A stretch of 64,000 nucleotides of DNA from Nocardioides sp. JS614 (lineage in GTDB: Bacteria; Actinomycetota; Actinomycetes; Propionibacteriales; Nocardioidaceae), in NCBI RefSeq assembly GCF_000015265.1, contig NC_008699.1:3596001-3660000 (forward strand), read 5' to 3'. Below, piece by piece: positions 57,349-64,000 of the stretch. Position 1 is the stretch's first letter. Every line of letters starts with the position of its first letter. Below the pieces are notes generated by a model. That model did not search any database and was not told the origin of the DNA. It saw only the letters and a list, made by a program, of their open reading frames with translations. Position numbers and translations under genes: made by a program.

Positions 57349-58548
57349 TCACCTCCGGGCGGCCCGGGCCCGCTCGACGACCGGCCCGATCGCCTCGGCG
57401 ACGGCGTCGACGTCGGCCGCGGTGGTCGTGTGACCGAGCGAGAAGCGCAGCGAGTGGCGGGCCTGGTCGGCGTCGCAGCCCATCGCGAGGAGCACGTGGG
57501 AGGGCTGGGGCACGCCGGCGGAGCAGGCCGATCCCGTGGAGCACTCGATGCCGCGCGCGTCGAGCAGCATCAGCAGCGAGTCGCCCTCGCAGCCGGGGAA
57601 GCCGAGGTGGGCGTTGCCCGGGAGCCGCTCGGTCCCCCCGAGGTCCAGCGCCGCGCCGTGCAGGTGCGCGTCGGGCACCACCTCGATCACCCGGCGGACC
57701 AGCTCGTCACGCAGCGCGCCGATGTGCGTCGCGTGGTCGGCCTGGTGCTTGACGGCCAGCTCGACGGCGGCGGCGAACCCGGCGATCGCCGGGGTGTCGA
57801 GGGTGCCACTGCGGATGTCGCGCTCCTGGCCGCCGCCGTGGACCAGCGGCCGCACCGGCACCTCCCGGCGCACCACGAGCGCGCCCACGCCGTACGGCCC
57901 GCCGAGCTTGTGGCCGGTGAGGGTCAGTGCGTCGATGCCCGATGCGGCGAAGTCGACCGGCACGTGCCCGACGGCCTGCACGGCGTCGGTGTGCACCGGG
58001 ATGCCGTGCTCGGCCGCGAGCGCCACGACGTCGTGGATCGGCTGGAGGGTGCCGACCTCGTTGTTGGCCCACATCACCGAGACGACGGCGACCGACGCGG
58101 GGTCACGCTCGATGGCGGAGCGCAGTGCGTCGACGTCGAGCCGGGCCCGGTCGTCGACCGGCAGCAGCTCGACCTCGGCGCCCTCGGCGTGGCCCAGCCA
58201 GTGCACGGCGTCGAGCACCGCGTGGTGCTCGACCGCGGTGGTCAGCACACGGGTGCGGCGGGCGTCCTCGTCGCGGCGGGACCAGAAGATCCCCTTGACC
58301 GCCAGGTTGTCGGCCTCGGTGCCGCCGGAGGTGAACACGACCTCTCCCGGCCGACAGTTCAGCGCCTGCGCGATCGTCTCCCGCGACTCCTCGACGACCC
58401 GGCGAGCTCGGCGGCCGGACGCGTGCAGCGAACTCGGATTGCCGACCTCGCGCAGGTGCGCGGTCATCGCCTCCACCGCCGCGGGGACCATCGGGGTGGT
58501 CGCGGCGTGGTCGAGGTAGACGGTCCGGCTCGGGGCAGCTGCAGTCAT
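57349..58548 (-). CDS. Cysteine desulfurase (IscS/NifS type)
   Basis: PLP enzyme of 399 residues that releases sulfur from cysteine for tRNA thiolation and Fe-S clusters. It has TVYLDHAATTPMVPAAVEAM, VVFTSGGTEADNLAVKGIFW, EHHAVLDAVHWLGHAEGAEV, LTLTGHKLGGPYGVGALVVR with the PLP lysine, and the class I Cys loop GIECSTGSACSAGVPQPSHV. It lies 7 bp from mnmA, the usual functional pair. Confidence 0.94.
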   Translation of the reverse strand: MTAAAPSRTVYLDHAATTPMVPAAVEAMTAHLREVGNPSSLHASGRRARRVVEESRETIAQALNCRPGEVVFTSGGTEADNLAVKGIFWSRRDEDARRTRVLTTAVEHHAVLDAVHWLGHAEGAEVELLPVDDRARLDVDALRSAIERDPASVAVVSVMWANNEVGTLQPIHDVVALAAEHGIPVHTDAVQAVGHVPVDFAASGIDALTLTGHKLGGPYGVGALVVRREVPVRPLVHGGGQERDIRSGTLDTPAIAGFAAAVELAVKHQADHATHIGALRDELVRRVIEVVPDAHLHGAALDLGGTERLPGNAHLGFPGCEGDSLLMLLDARGIECSTGSACSAGVPQPSHVLLAMGCDADQARHSLRFSLGHTTTAADVDAVAEAIGPVVERARAARR

Positions 58549-58627
58549 CGCACCGACCAGCGTACGGCGCCGCCGGACTCGGCCACCAACGGACCGGCCC
58601 CCTCGGACGTGCGCCGGGGCCGGAGCG

Positions 58628-59160
58628 TCACGTGCGGGCGAGGACCGCGACGACCGCCCGGTGGTCGCTGCTGGGCAGGTCGGCGGTGCGGACCGAGACC
58701 ACCGCGAGCCGCGAGCCGACGAGCACGTGGTCGATCCGGGTGAGCGGTGGCGCCGCGAGCCCGATGACCTGCCAGCGGCCGCCGGCCGGCCAGGTGCGCT
58801 GGCAGCCCCCGTTCGCGAGCTCGACTGCGTCCCGCAGGCCCGTGTCGGTGAGCGCCCGCATCGGCGCATGGTCGTCGGTGGCGTTGAGGTCGCCGAGCAC
58901 CAGGTCGGGGTCGTGCCGGCGTACGGCGTCCAGCAGCGCCGCGTGGTCGGAGCGCCACAGGTCCGGCTCGGTCGGCGCCTGCGGGTGCGTCGGGACCACC
59001 ACCAGGTCGCCCGCCCGGACCACGCAGCCGTCGTACCAGGTGGCGGTGCGCTCGGGGCGGCCGAGCTCGGTCGAGCTGAAGACCATGGTCCCGTGCCCGT
59101 CGCTGCGCGGCTCCCCCGCGTGGTAGGGCAGCCCGGGGGCTGGGGCGGCGGTAGCTGGCC
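58628..59160 (-). pseudogene. 5'-truncated endonuclease/exonuclease/phosphatase family gene
   Basis: About 175 C-terminal residues remain: LPYHAGEPRSDGHGTMVFSS, then LVVVPTHPQAPTEPDLWRSD, LVLGDLNATDDHAPMRALTD with the GDxN metal site, and SSDHRAVVAVLART with the SDH catalytic motif. The family needs a further ~120 N-terminal residues with the NxE/QE metal-binding motifs. That part is missing, and the frame breaks at the compound palindrome at 59167. An internal ATG could produce a truncated product without the Glu site. Confidence 0.68.
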
Positions 59161-59166
59161 CGGGTC

Positions 59167-59254
59167 GGTTTCCCCGGTGAACCGGGGAAACCGGAACTGT
59201 TGGGCCAAAATTTCGGGCCAGAAGTTCCAACTTCCCCGGTGAACCGGGGAAACC
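59167..59254. repeat. Compound palindromic repeat, copy B
   Basis: GGTTTCCCCGGT-GA-ACCGGGGAAACC (59167-59192) is identical to copy A at 2593. It is followed by GGAAC (59193-59197) to GTTCC (59224-59228) enclosing a GGCC/GGCC inner stem, and then by a second hairpin, TTCCCCGGT to ACCGGGGAA (59232-59251), that copy A lacks. It sits between the truncated nuclease gene and the 3' end of proB. Confidence 0.88.
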
Positions 59255-59265
59255 GCCACCCCCGT

Positions 59266-60381
59266 CTACAGCAGGACCAGGTCGTCGCGGTGGACGACCT
59301 CGCGCTCGTAGCCCGCCCCGAGCTCGCGCTTGAGCTCGTGGGAGGAGCGGCCGAGGAGGTTCGGGAGCTCCTCGGCGTCGAAGTTGACCAGGCCGCGCGC
59401 GACCGGGGTGCCGTCCGGCGCGGCGATGTCCACCGGGTCGCCCGCGTGGAAGGTCCCCTCGACCCCGGTGATCCCGGCGGCCAGCAGCGAGGCCCGGCGC
59501 TCGACGACGGCGCGGACCGCGCCCGCGTCCAGCAGCAGCGTCCCCTTCGGCTCGGTCGCGTGGGCCAGCCACAGCAACCGGGTCGGCCGCCGTCGGCCGG
59601 TGGCGTGGAACAGCGTTCCGACCGGCTCCCCGAGCAGCGCGGCCGGCGCGCGCTCGGCGGAGGTGAGCACGACGGGGATCCCGGCACCGGTCGCGATCCG
59701 GGCGGCGTCGATCTTGGTGTGCATGCCACCGGTGCCGAGGCCGGCGGCGCCGGCCTTGCCGATGCGTACGTCGGCGAGGTCGTGGACCGAGACGACGTCG
59801 GGCAGCATCGAGCTGCCCGGCGCGGCCGGGTCGGCGTCGTACAGGCCCTCGACGTCGGAGAGCAGCACCAGCAGGTCGGCGTGCACCAGGTGTGCGACGA
59901 GGGCCGCCAGCCGGTCGTTGTCGCCGAACCGGATCTCGCTGGTCGCGACGGTGTCGTTCTCGTTGACGATCGGCAGCACGCCGAGCTCGAGCAGCTTGGC
60001 GAAGGTCTGGTAGGCGTTGCGGTAGTGCGAGCGGCGGGTGACGTCGTCGACGGTGAGCAGCACCTGGCCGGCGACCACGCCGTGCCGGGCGAGCTCCTCG
60101 TTGTAGCGGTGCACGAGCAGCCCCTGCCCGACGGAGGCGGCGGCCTGCTGGGCGGGGAGGGAGCGGGGCCGGCGCCGCAGCCCGAGCGGCGCCAGTCCGG
60201 CAGCGATCGCGCCCGAGGAGACCAGCACCACCTCGCTGCCGCCGGCGCGCAACTTCGCGAGCACGTCGACGAGGTCGCGCACGCGGCCCGGGTCGATGCC
60301 GCCGGCCGCCGTGGTGAGCGAGGAGGAACCGATCTTGACGACGATCCGCTTCGCCTCGGTGACCTCGTGGCGCAGGCTCAT
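59266..60381 (-). CDS. proB: Glutamate 5-kinase
   Basis: First enzyme of proline synthesis, 371 residues. The amino-acid-kinase domain has IVVKIGSSSLTTAAGGIDPG, VVLVSSGAIAAGLAPLGLRR, VLPIVNENDTVATSEIRFGD and GTGGMHTKIDAARIATGAGI. A C-terminal PUA domain follows (GVEGTFHAGDPVDIAAPDGT). It is downstream of obgE on the same strand, with an 18-bp gap. proA is not in the window. Confidence 0.96.
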   Translation of the reverse strand: MSLRHEVTEAKRIVVKIGSSSLTTAAGGIDPGRVRDLVDVLAKLRAGGSEVVLVSSGAIAAGLAPLGLRRRPRSLPAQQAAASVGQGLLVHRYNEELARHGVVAGQVLLTVDDVTRRSHYRNAYQTFAKLLELGVLPIVNENDTVATSEIRFGDNDRLAALVAHLVHADLLVLLSDVEGLYDADPAAPGSSMLPDVVSVHDLADVRIGKAGAAGLGTGGMHTKIDAARIATGAGIPVVLTSAERAPAALLGEPVGTLFHATGRRRPTRLLWLAHATEPKGTLLLDAGAVRAVVERRASLLAAGITGVEGTFHAGDPVDIAAPDGTPVARGLVNFDAEELPNLLGRSSHELKRELGAGYEREVVHRDDLVLL

Positions 60382-60399
60382 GACTGCCTCATCTCCTGC

Positions 60400-61950
60400 T
60401 CATTCCCCGAGATCCTCCTCGGCCCAGTCCGGGTCGTCCCTGCCGCCGATCTCGTAGGACTGCGGCCCGTAGGCTCCGCCGTCCTCACGGGCGGGCCGGT
60501 CGAGCCGACGGGCGACGTCAGCGCGGGTCTCGCCCTCAGCCCGGTCCGCCATCGCCTCCTCGATGGCCCGGCGGCGCCGCGCCGCGGGCCGCGACTCGTC
60601 GAAGCGCTGGTCCTCGCCGCGCCGGCTGAGGATCTCGGCCGCCGCGTCGACCCCGGGCTTGAAGTCGAACACGACCGCGTTCTCGGGGTCGCCGATGAGG
60701 ACGGCGTCCCCCTCCTCCGCACCCATCTCGGCCAGCCGGGTCTCGACGCCGAGCCGGTTGAGCCGGTCGGCGAGGAAGCCCACGGCCTCGTCGTTGCTGA
60801 AGTCGGTCTGCCGCACCCAGCGCTCCGGCTTCTCGCCCCGGACCCGCCAGCCGTCCGGGGTCGCGGTGACGGTGAACGCGTCGCTGCCGTCGACCGAGGG
60901 CGGGCGCAGCACGATCCGGGTGGCCTCGACCGCCGGCTTCGCGGCGCGGGCCGCCTCGACGATGCCCGCCATCGCGAAGGTGAGCTCGCGCAGGCCCTCG
61001 CCGGAGGCCGCGGAGACCTCGAAGACGCGCAGCCCGCGCTGGCGCAGCTCGTCGACGACGAAGCCGGCGATGTCGCGGCCGTCCGGGACGTCGACCTTGT
61101 TCAGCGCCACCAGGCGCGGCCGGTCCTCGAGGCCGCCGTACCGGGTCAGCTCGTTCTCGATCACGTCGAGGTCGTCGACCGGGTTGCGGCCCGGCTCGAT
61201 GCTCGCGGTGTCCACCACGTGCACGATCGCGGCGCAGCGCTCGATGTGGCGCAGGAAGTCGTGGCCGAGGCCACGGCCCTCGCTCGCGCCCTCGATCAGG
61301 CCGGGCACGTCGGCGACGGTGAACGTCGTGTCGCCGGCGGACACCACGCCGAGGTTGGGCACCAGGGTCGTGAACGGGTAGTCGGCGATCTTGGGCCGGG
61401 CCCGCGAGATCGCCGCGATCAGGCTGGACTTGCCGGCGCTGGGGAACCCGACCAACCCGATGTCGGCCACCACCTTGAGCTCGAGCACGATCTCCAGCTC
61501 GTCGCCCGGCTCGCCGAGCAGCGCGAAGCCGGGCGCCTTGCGCTTGGCCGAGGCCAGTGCCGCGTTGCCGAGACCACCCCGGCCGCCCTGGGCGACGACC
61601 AGCTCGGTGCCGGGTCCGACCAGGTCGGCCAGCAGGTGTCCCTGCGGGTCGCTCACGACCGTGCCGTCCGGCACCGGGAGCACCAGGTCGGCGCCGTGAG
61701 CGCCGTTGCGGTGCGCACCCGCGCCGTGACCGCCGTGCTCGGCGCGCCGCTTGGGGCTGTGGTGGTAGTCCAGCAACGTGGTCACGTCGGGGTCGACCCG
61801 CAGGGTCACCGATCCGCCCGGACCACCGTTGCCGCCGTCGGGGCCGCCGAGCGGCTTGAACTTCTCCCGGTGCACGGACGCCACGCCGTTGCCGCCGCGC
61901 CCGGCGCTGACGTGCAGCGTCACGCGGTCGACGAAGGTCGGGACTGCCAT
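60400..61950 (-). CDS. obgE: GTPase ObgE/CgtA
   Basis: Ribosome-associated essential GTPase of 516 residues. The glycine-rich Obg domain covers residues 1-160 (FVDRVTLHVSAGRGGNGVAS, GGPDGGNGGPGGSVTLRVD). The G domain has VGFPSAGKSSLIAAISRARP, DVPGLIEGASEGRGLGHDFL and NKVD. An OCT domain and a long acidic/Arg-rich C-terminal extension (~70 residues) are typical of actinobacteria. It is part of the rplU-rpmA-obgE-proB block. Confidence 0.97.
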   Translation of the reverse strand: MAVPTFVDRVTLHVSAGRGGNGVASVHREKFKPLGGPDGGNGGPGGSVTLRVDPDVTTLLDYHHSPKRRAEHGGHGAGAHRNGAHGADLVLPVPDGTVVSDPQGHLLADLVGPGTELVVAQGGRGGLGNAALASAKRKAPGFALLGEPGDELEIVLELKVVADIGLVGFPSAGKSSLIAAISRARPKIADYPFTTLVPNLGVVSAGDTTFTVADVPGLIEGASEGRGLGHDFLRHIERCAAIVHVVDTASIEPGRNPVDDLDVIENELTRYGGLEDRPRLVALNKVDVPDGRDIAGFVVDELRQRGLRVFEVSAASGEGLRELTFAMAGIVEAARAAKPAVEATRIVLRPPSVDGSDAFTVTATPDGWRVRGEKPERWVRQTDFSNDEAVGFLADRLNRLGVETRLAEMGAEEGDAVLIGDPENAVVFDFKPGVDAAAEILSRRGEDQRFDESRPAARRRRAIEEAMADRAEGETRADVARRLDRPAREDGGAYGPQSYEIGGRDDPDWAEEDLGE

Positions 61951-61989
61951 GGTGCCTACTCTCTCGGAGAACTCGGTGGAAATGCAGAA

Positions 61990-62015
61990 ACGGGCGCCCC
62001 GTCAGGGACGCCCGT
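61990..62015 (-). terminator. Hairpin between rpmA and obgE
   Basis: On the minus strand ACGGGCGTCCC and GGGGCGCCCGT form an 11-bp stem with a TGAC loop, followed by TTTCT. It could terminate or reduce transcription from the ribosomal-protein genes into obgE. Confidence 0.65.
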
Positions 62016-62047
62016 TCGCAGCTGCTGCGTGGGATGCGAGCGTCAGG

Positions 62048-62302
62048 TCACTCGCCCGGGACGATGTTCACGACGCGGCGACCGCGACGCGTGCCGAACT
62101 GGACGGCACCGGCGACCAGCGCGAACAGGGTGTCGTCACCGCCGCGGCCGACGCCGCTGCCCGGGTGGAAGTGGGTGCCCCGCTGGCGCACGATGATCTC
62201 GCCGGCGTTGACGACCTGGCCGCCGTACCGCTTGACGCCGAGGCGCTGGGAGTTGGAGTCGCGGCCGTTCTTGGTGGACGCCGCGCCCTTCTTGTGTGCC
62301 AT
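62048..62302 (-). CDS. rpmA: 50S ribosomal protein L27
   Basis: Protein of 84 residues, MAHKKGAASTKNGRDSNSQR followed by LGVKRYGGQVVNAGEIIVRQ and FHPGSGVGRGGDDTLFAL. This is the standard L27 with its N-terminal tail reaching the peptidyl-transferase centre. It begins 31 bp after rplU in the usual order. Confidence 0.98.
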   Translation of the reverse strand: MAHKKGAASTKNGRDSNSQRLGVKRYGGQVVNAGEIIVRQRGTHFHPGSGVGRGGDDTLFALVAGAVQFGTRRGRRVVNIVPGE

Positions 62303-62333
62303 TTCGTGTCCTTCTCGGGTGCTCGAGCGGTGC

Positions 62334-62642
62334 TCAGAGGGAGATGTCGGTGACCTTGACCTGGGTGTACTTCTGCCGGTGACCCTGGCGCTTCTTGTAG
62401 CCGGTCTTGTTCTTGTACTTCTGGATCACGATCTTGGGACCCTTGGTGCCACCGAGGACCTCCGCCGTCACCGACGCCTTGTCGAGCTTCTTGGCGTCCG
62501 AGGTGACGGTCTCGCCGTCGACGACGAGGACGACCGGCAGCGTCACCTTCTCGCCAGCCGCGGTCTCGACCTGGTCGATCTCGATGACGTCGCCCACGGC
62601 AACCTTCTGCTGCTTGGCGCCTGCGCGCACGATCGCGTACAC
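62334..62642 (-). CDS. rplU: 50S ribosomal protein L21
   Basis: Protein of 102 residues: YAIVRAGAKQQKVAVGDVIE at the start and YKNKTGYKKRQGHRQKYTQV near the end, the L21 rRNA-binding signature. The GTG at 62642 is preceded by GAAGGAG at proper spacing. A longer in-frame extension upstream is not needed. Confidence 0.97.
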   Translation of the reverse strand: MYAIVRAGAKQQKVAVGDVIEIDQVETAAGEKVTLPVVLVVDGETVTSDAKKLDKASVTAEVLGGTKGPKIVIQKYKNKTGYKKRQGHRQKYTQVKVTDISL

Positions 62643-62742
62643 CGCGGTCTCCTTCGTCGGGTCTGATGCGTTACGTCGGGGTCTGGGGCGCACACGGTCG
62701 GGCGCCGCACAGAAGAGGCACGCCTGGACGCACCGAGGATCA

Positions 62743-62771
62743 ATACTACGGATCGGGCACCACTACGGCAA
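62743..62771 (-). promoter_or_regulatory. rplU promoter
   Basis: TTGCCG (62771-62766), a 17-bp spacer and TAGTAT (62748-62743) on the minus strand form a good sigma-70-type promoter about 100 nt upstream of rplU. Confidence 0.65.
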
Positions 62772-62807
62772 AACCGGAGCCGGACCGGGACCGGCCCCGG
62801 GACCGCC

Positions 62808-64000
62808 TCAGCGCTTCCGTGAGCCCTTCTTCTTGATCGGCACGTGCTCGATGGCCGGGACGTCGTCGGTCTCGGCCTCCGCCGTGCCGGGCTCGACCAC
62901 ACCGCTCACGGGCGGCACGCCGACGCTGCCGATGGCCCCCGGCGGGGGCGTCTCGGCCACCGGGCTGGCCGGGCTGGCCGGCGCCTCGGTGACCGGCGGG
63001 CCTGCGGGCCGGCTGGCGGATCGACGCCGGGTCCGGGTGACGACCTTCGGGGGCTCCGGCACCGGGTCCGGAACCGGCTCCCCGACCGCCTCGGGGACGG
63101 CTTCCTCGGCCGGCTCCGCGACGACCGGCTCCGCGACGACCGGCTCCGCGACGGGCTCTGCTGCGGGCGCCGTGGCCGTCGTGGCCGTCGTCGGGGTGCC
63201 GGCGGGCCGGCTCGCGCTGCGCCGACGGCTGCGGGTCACGACCTTGGGCGGCTCGGGCTCGGCGGGCGTCTCGGGCTCAGGCGGTGTCTCGACGGGCGCC
63301 GCCGCCTCGACCGGCTGGTCCGTGGGTCGCTCCGGGGTCTCCTCGGCCGCCACCGGTGGCACCTCGTCGACCTCCGGCACCGCCGCCTCGGTCGCCGCGT
63401 CGGTCGCTGCCTCGGTGGAGAGGTCGGCGCTGTCGGGCCGGGCCATCGCGGCCACGTCCTTGGGCGAAGGAGCCTTCTGCGGCGCGCTCGCCGCCGCGTC
63501 CTGGTCGGAGCCTCGGCCTCGGCCACCGCGACCGCGGCGGCCCGAGCCGCGGCGGGAGTCGTCCTCCGCGCGCCGGGGCTCGACCGGCGCCTCGTGCACC
63601 AGCACGCCGCGTCCCTGGCAGTGCTCGCAGGTCTCGCTGAACGCCTCGAGCAGTCCGGTGCCGATCCGCTTGCGGGTCATCTGCACGAGCCCGAGCGAGG
63701 TCACCTCGGCGACCTGGTGGCGGGTCCGGTCGCGGCCGAGGCACTCCACCAGGCGGCGCAGCACGAGGTCGCGGTTGGACTCCAGGACCATGTCGATGAA
63801 GTCGACGACGATGATGCCGCCGATGTCGCGCAGCCGGAGCTGGCGGACGATCTCCTCGGCCGCCTCCAGGTTGTTCTTGGTGACGGTCTCCTCGAGGTTG
63901 CCGCCCGAGCCGGTGAACTTGCCGGTGTTCACGTCGACGACGGTCATCGCCTCGGTACGGTCGATGATCAGCGAGCCGCCCGACGGCAGCCAGACCTTGC
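62808..64000 (-). CDS. rne: Ribonuclease E/G family protein, C-terminal part (runs off the window)
   Basis: The visible ~397 residues start inside the catalytic DNase-I-like domain: GGSLIIDRTEAMTVVDVNTG with the catalytic Asp, NLEAAEEIVRQLRLRDIGGI, then IVVDFIDMVL with the second Asp. The zinc-link follows (SETCEHCQGRGVLVHEAPVE). After it comes a ~250-residue Ala/Pro/Glu-rich tail. The tail holds a duplicated module, PPKVVTRSRRRSASRPAG and PPKVVTRTRRRSASRPAG, plus VAEPV repeats. Actinobacterial RNase E processes rRNA and mRNA. The N-terminus lies beyond position 64000. Confidence 0.93.
   Translation of the reverse strand, partial: KVWLPSGGSLIIDRTEAMTVVDVNTGKFTGSGGNLEETVTKNNLEAAEEIVRQLRLRDIGGIIVVDFIDMVLESNRDLVLRRLVECLGRDRTRHQVAEVTSLGLVQMTRKRIGTGLLEAFSETCEHCQGRGVLVHEAPVEPRRAEDDSRRGSGRRGRGGRGRGSDQDAAASAPQKAPSPKDVAAMARPDSADLSTEAATDAATEAAVPEVDEVPPVAAEETPERPTDQPVEAAAPVETPPEPETPAEPEPPKVVTRSRRRSASRPAGTPTTATTATAPAAEPVAEPVVAEPVVAEPAEEAVPEAVGEPVPDPVPEPPKVVTRTRRRSASRPAGPPVTEAPASPASPVAETPPPGAIGSVGVPPVSGVVEPGTAEAETDDVPAIEHVPIKKKGSRKR

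Noticed and set aside
59200..62196. 998-residue plus-strand open frame
   Set aside because: It is antisense to proB and obgE and has the Arg/Gly/Val-rich composition of a reverse-strand shadow. The minus-strand genes have clear family motifs.

Overview
The window is a high-GC actinobacterial chromosome segment, most likely from a Nocardioides-like genus (Nocardioidaceae). The evidence is the GC-rich codon use, actinobacterial forms of ligA, gatCAB, obgE-rpmA-rplU and rne, a SAM-IV riboswitch, and many apparently leaderless start codons preceded by a TAnnnT box. There is no rRNA or CRISPR array, and I recognised no tRNA gene. Most genes are on the minus strand in tightly overlapping operons joined by GTGA, ATGA or TGATG junctions.

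Layout. 1-1038: 5' part of ilvB with a 13-residue leader peptide and attenuator. 1.1-7.3 kb: two VOC/pterin-dehydratase-type genes, a UBP zinc-finger protein, kynureninase, xylulokinase, an aldose epimerase and a broken secreted-type gene. 7.4-13.2 kb: a TPP-riboswitch operon thiE-thiO-thiS-thiG-thiE2-thiD-thiC. 13.3-17.3 kb: a decayed aerobic cobalamin locus, with cobIJ, cobM and bluB intact and cobG, cobH and cobL remnants. 17.3-22.0 kb: bioBAFD, whose last gene overlaps the cobG remnant, so biotin and B12 genes form one coupled polycistron. In front of bioB lie five tandem copies of a TGAACnnnGTTCA palindrome. 22-25.7 kb: a relic-rich, gene-poor stretch. 25.7-36.9 kb: ilvD, a HAD/GH65 glycoside phosphorylase pair, and assorted transport and hydrolase genes.

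36.85-43.1 kb is the most interesting part. A cobalamin riboswitch precedes a secreted alpha/alpha-toroid protein and a membrane-anchored DUF4430-like protein. Together these two resemble the two domains of animal transcobalamin/intrinsic factor. They are followed without gaps by EcfT, a fused double EcfA ATPase and an ECF S component. I read this as a surface vitamin B12 capture and import system, and it fits with the loss of de novo B12 genes at 13-17 kb. An ISL3-type insertion sequence sits just upstream of it, next to a 32-bp tandem repeat.

44.8-64 kb: gatCAB, a SAM-IV-controlled class-V aminotransferase, ligA, a TetR/MFS efflux pair with a visible palindromic operator, a DJ-1/PfpI protein, a core MetE-like gene, mnmA, an iscS-type desulfurase, a truncated nuclease gene, proB, obgE, rpmA, rplU and the 3' part of an RNase E/G gene. 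A compound palindromic repeat occurs twice (2.6 kb and 59.2 kb).

All function names rest on recognised motifs and remembered family patterns. No database search was run.
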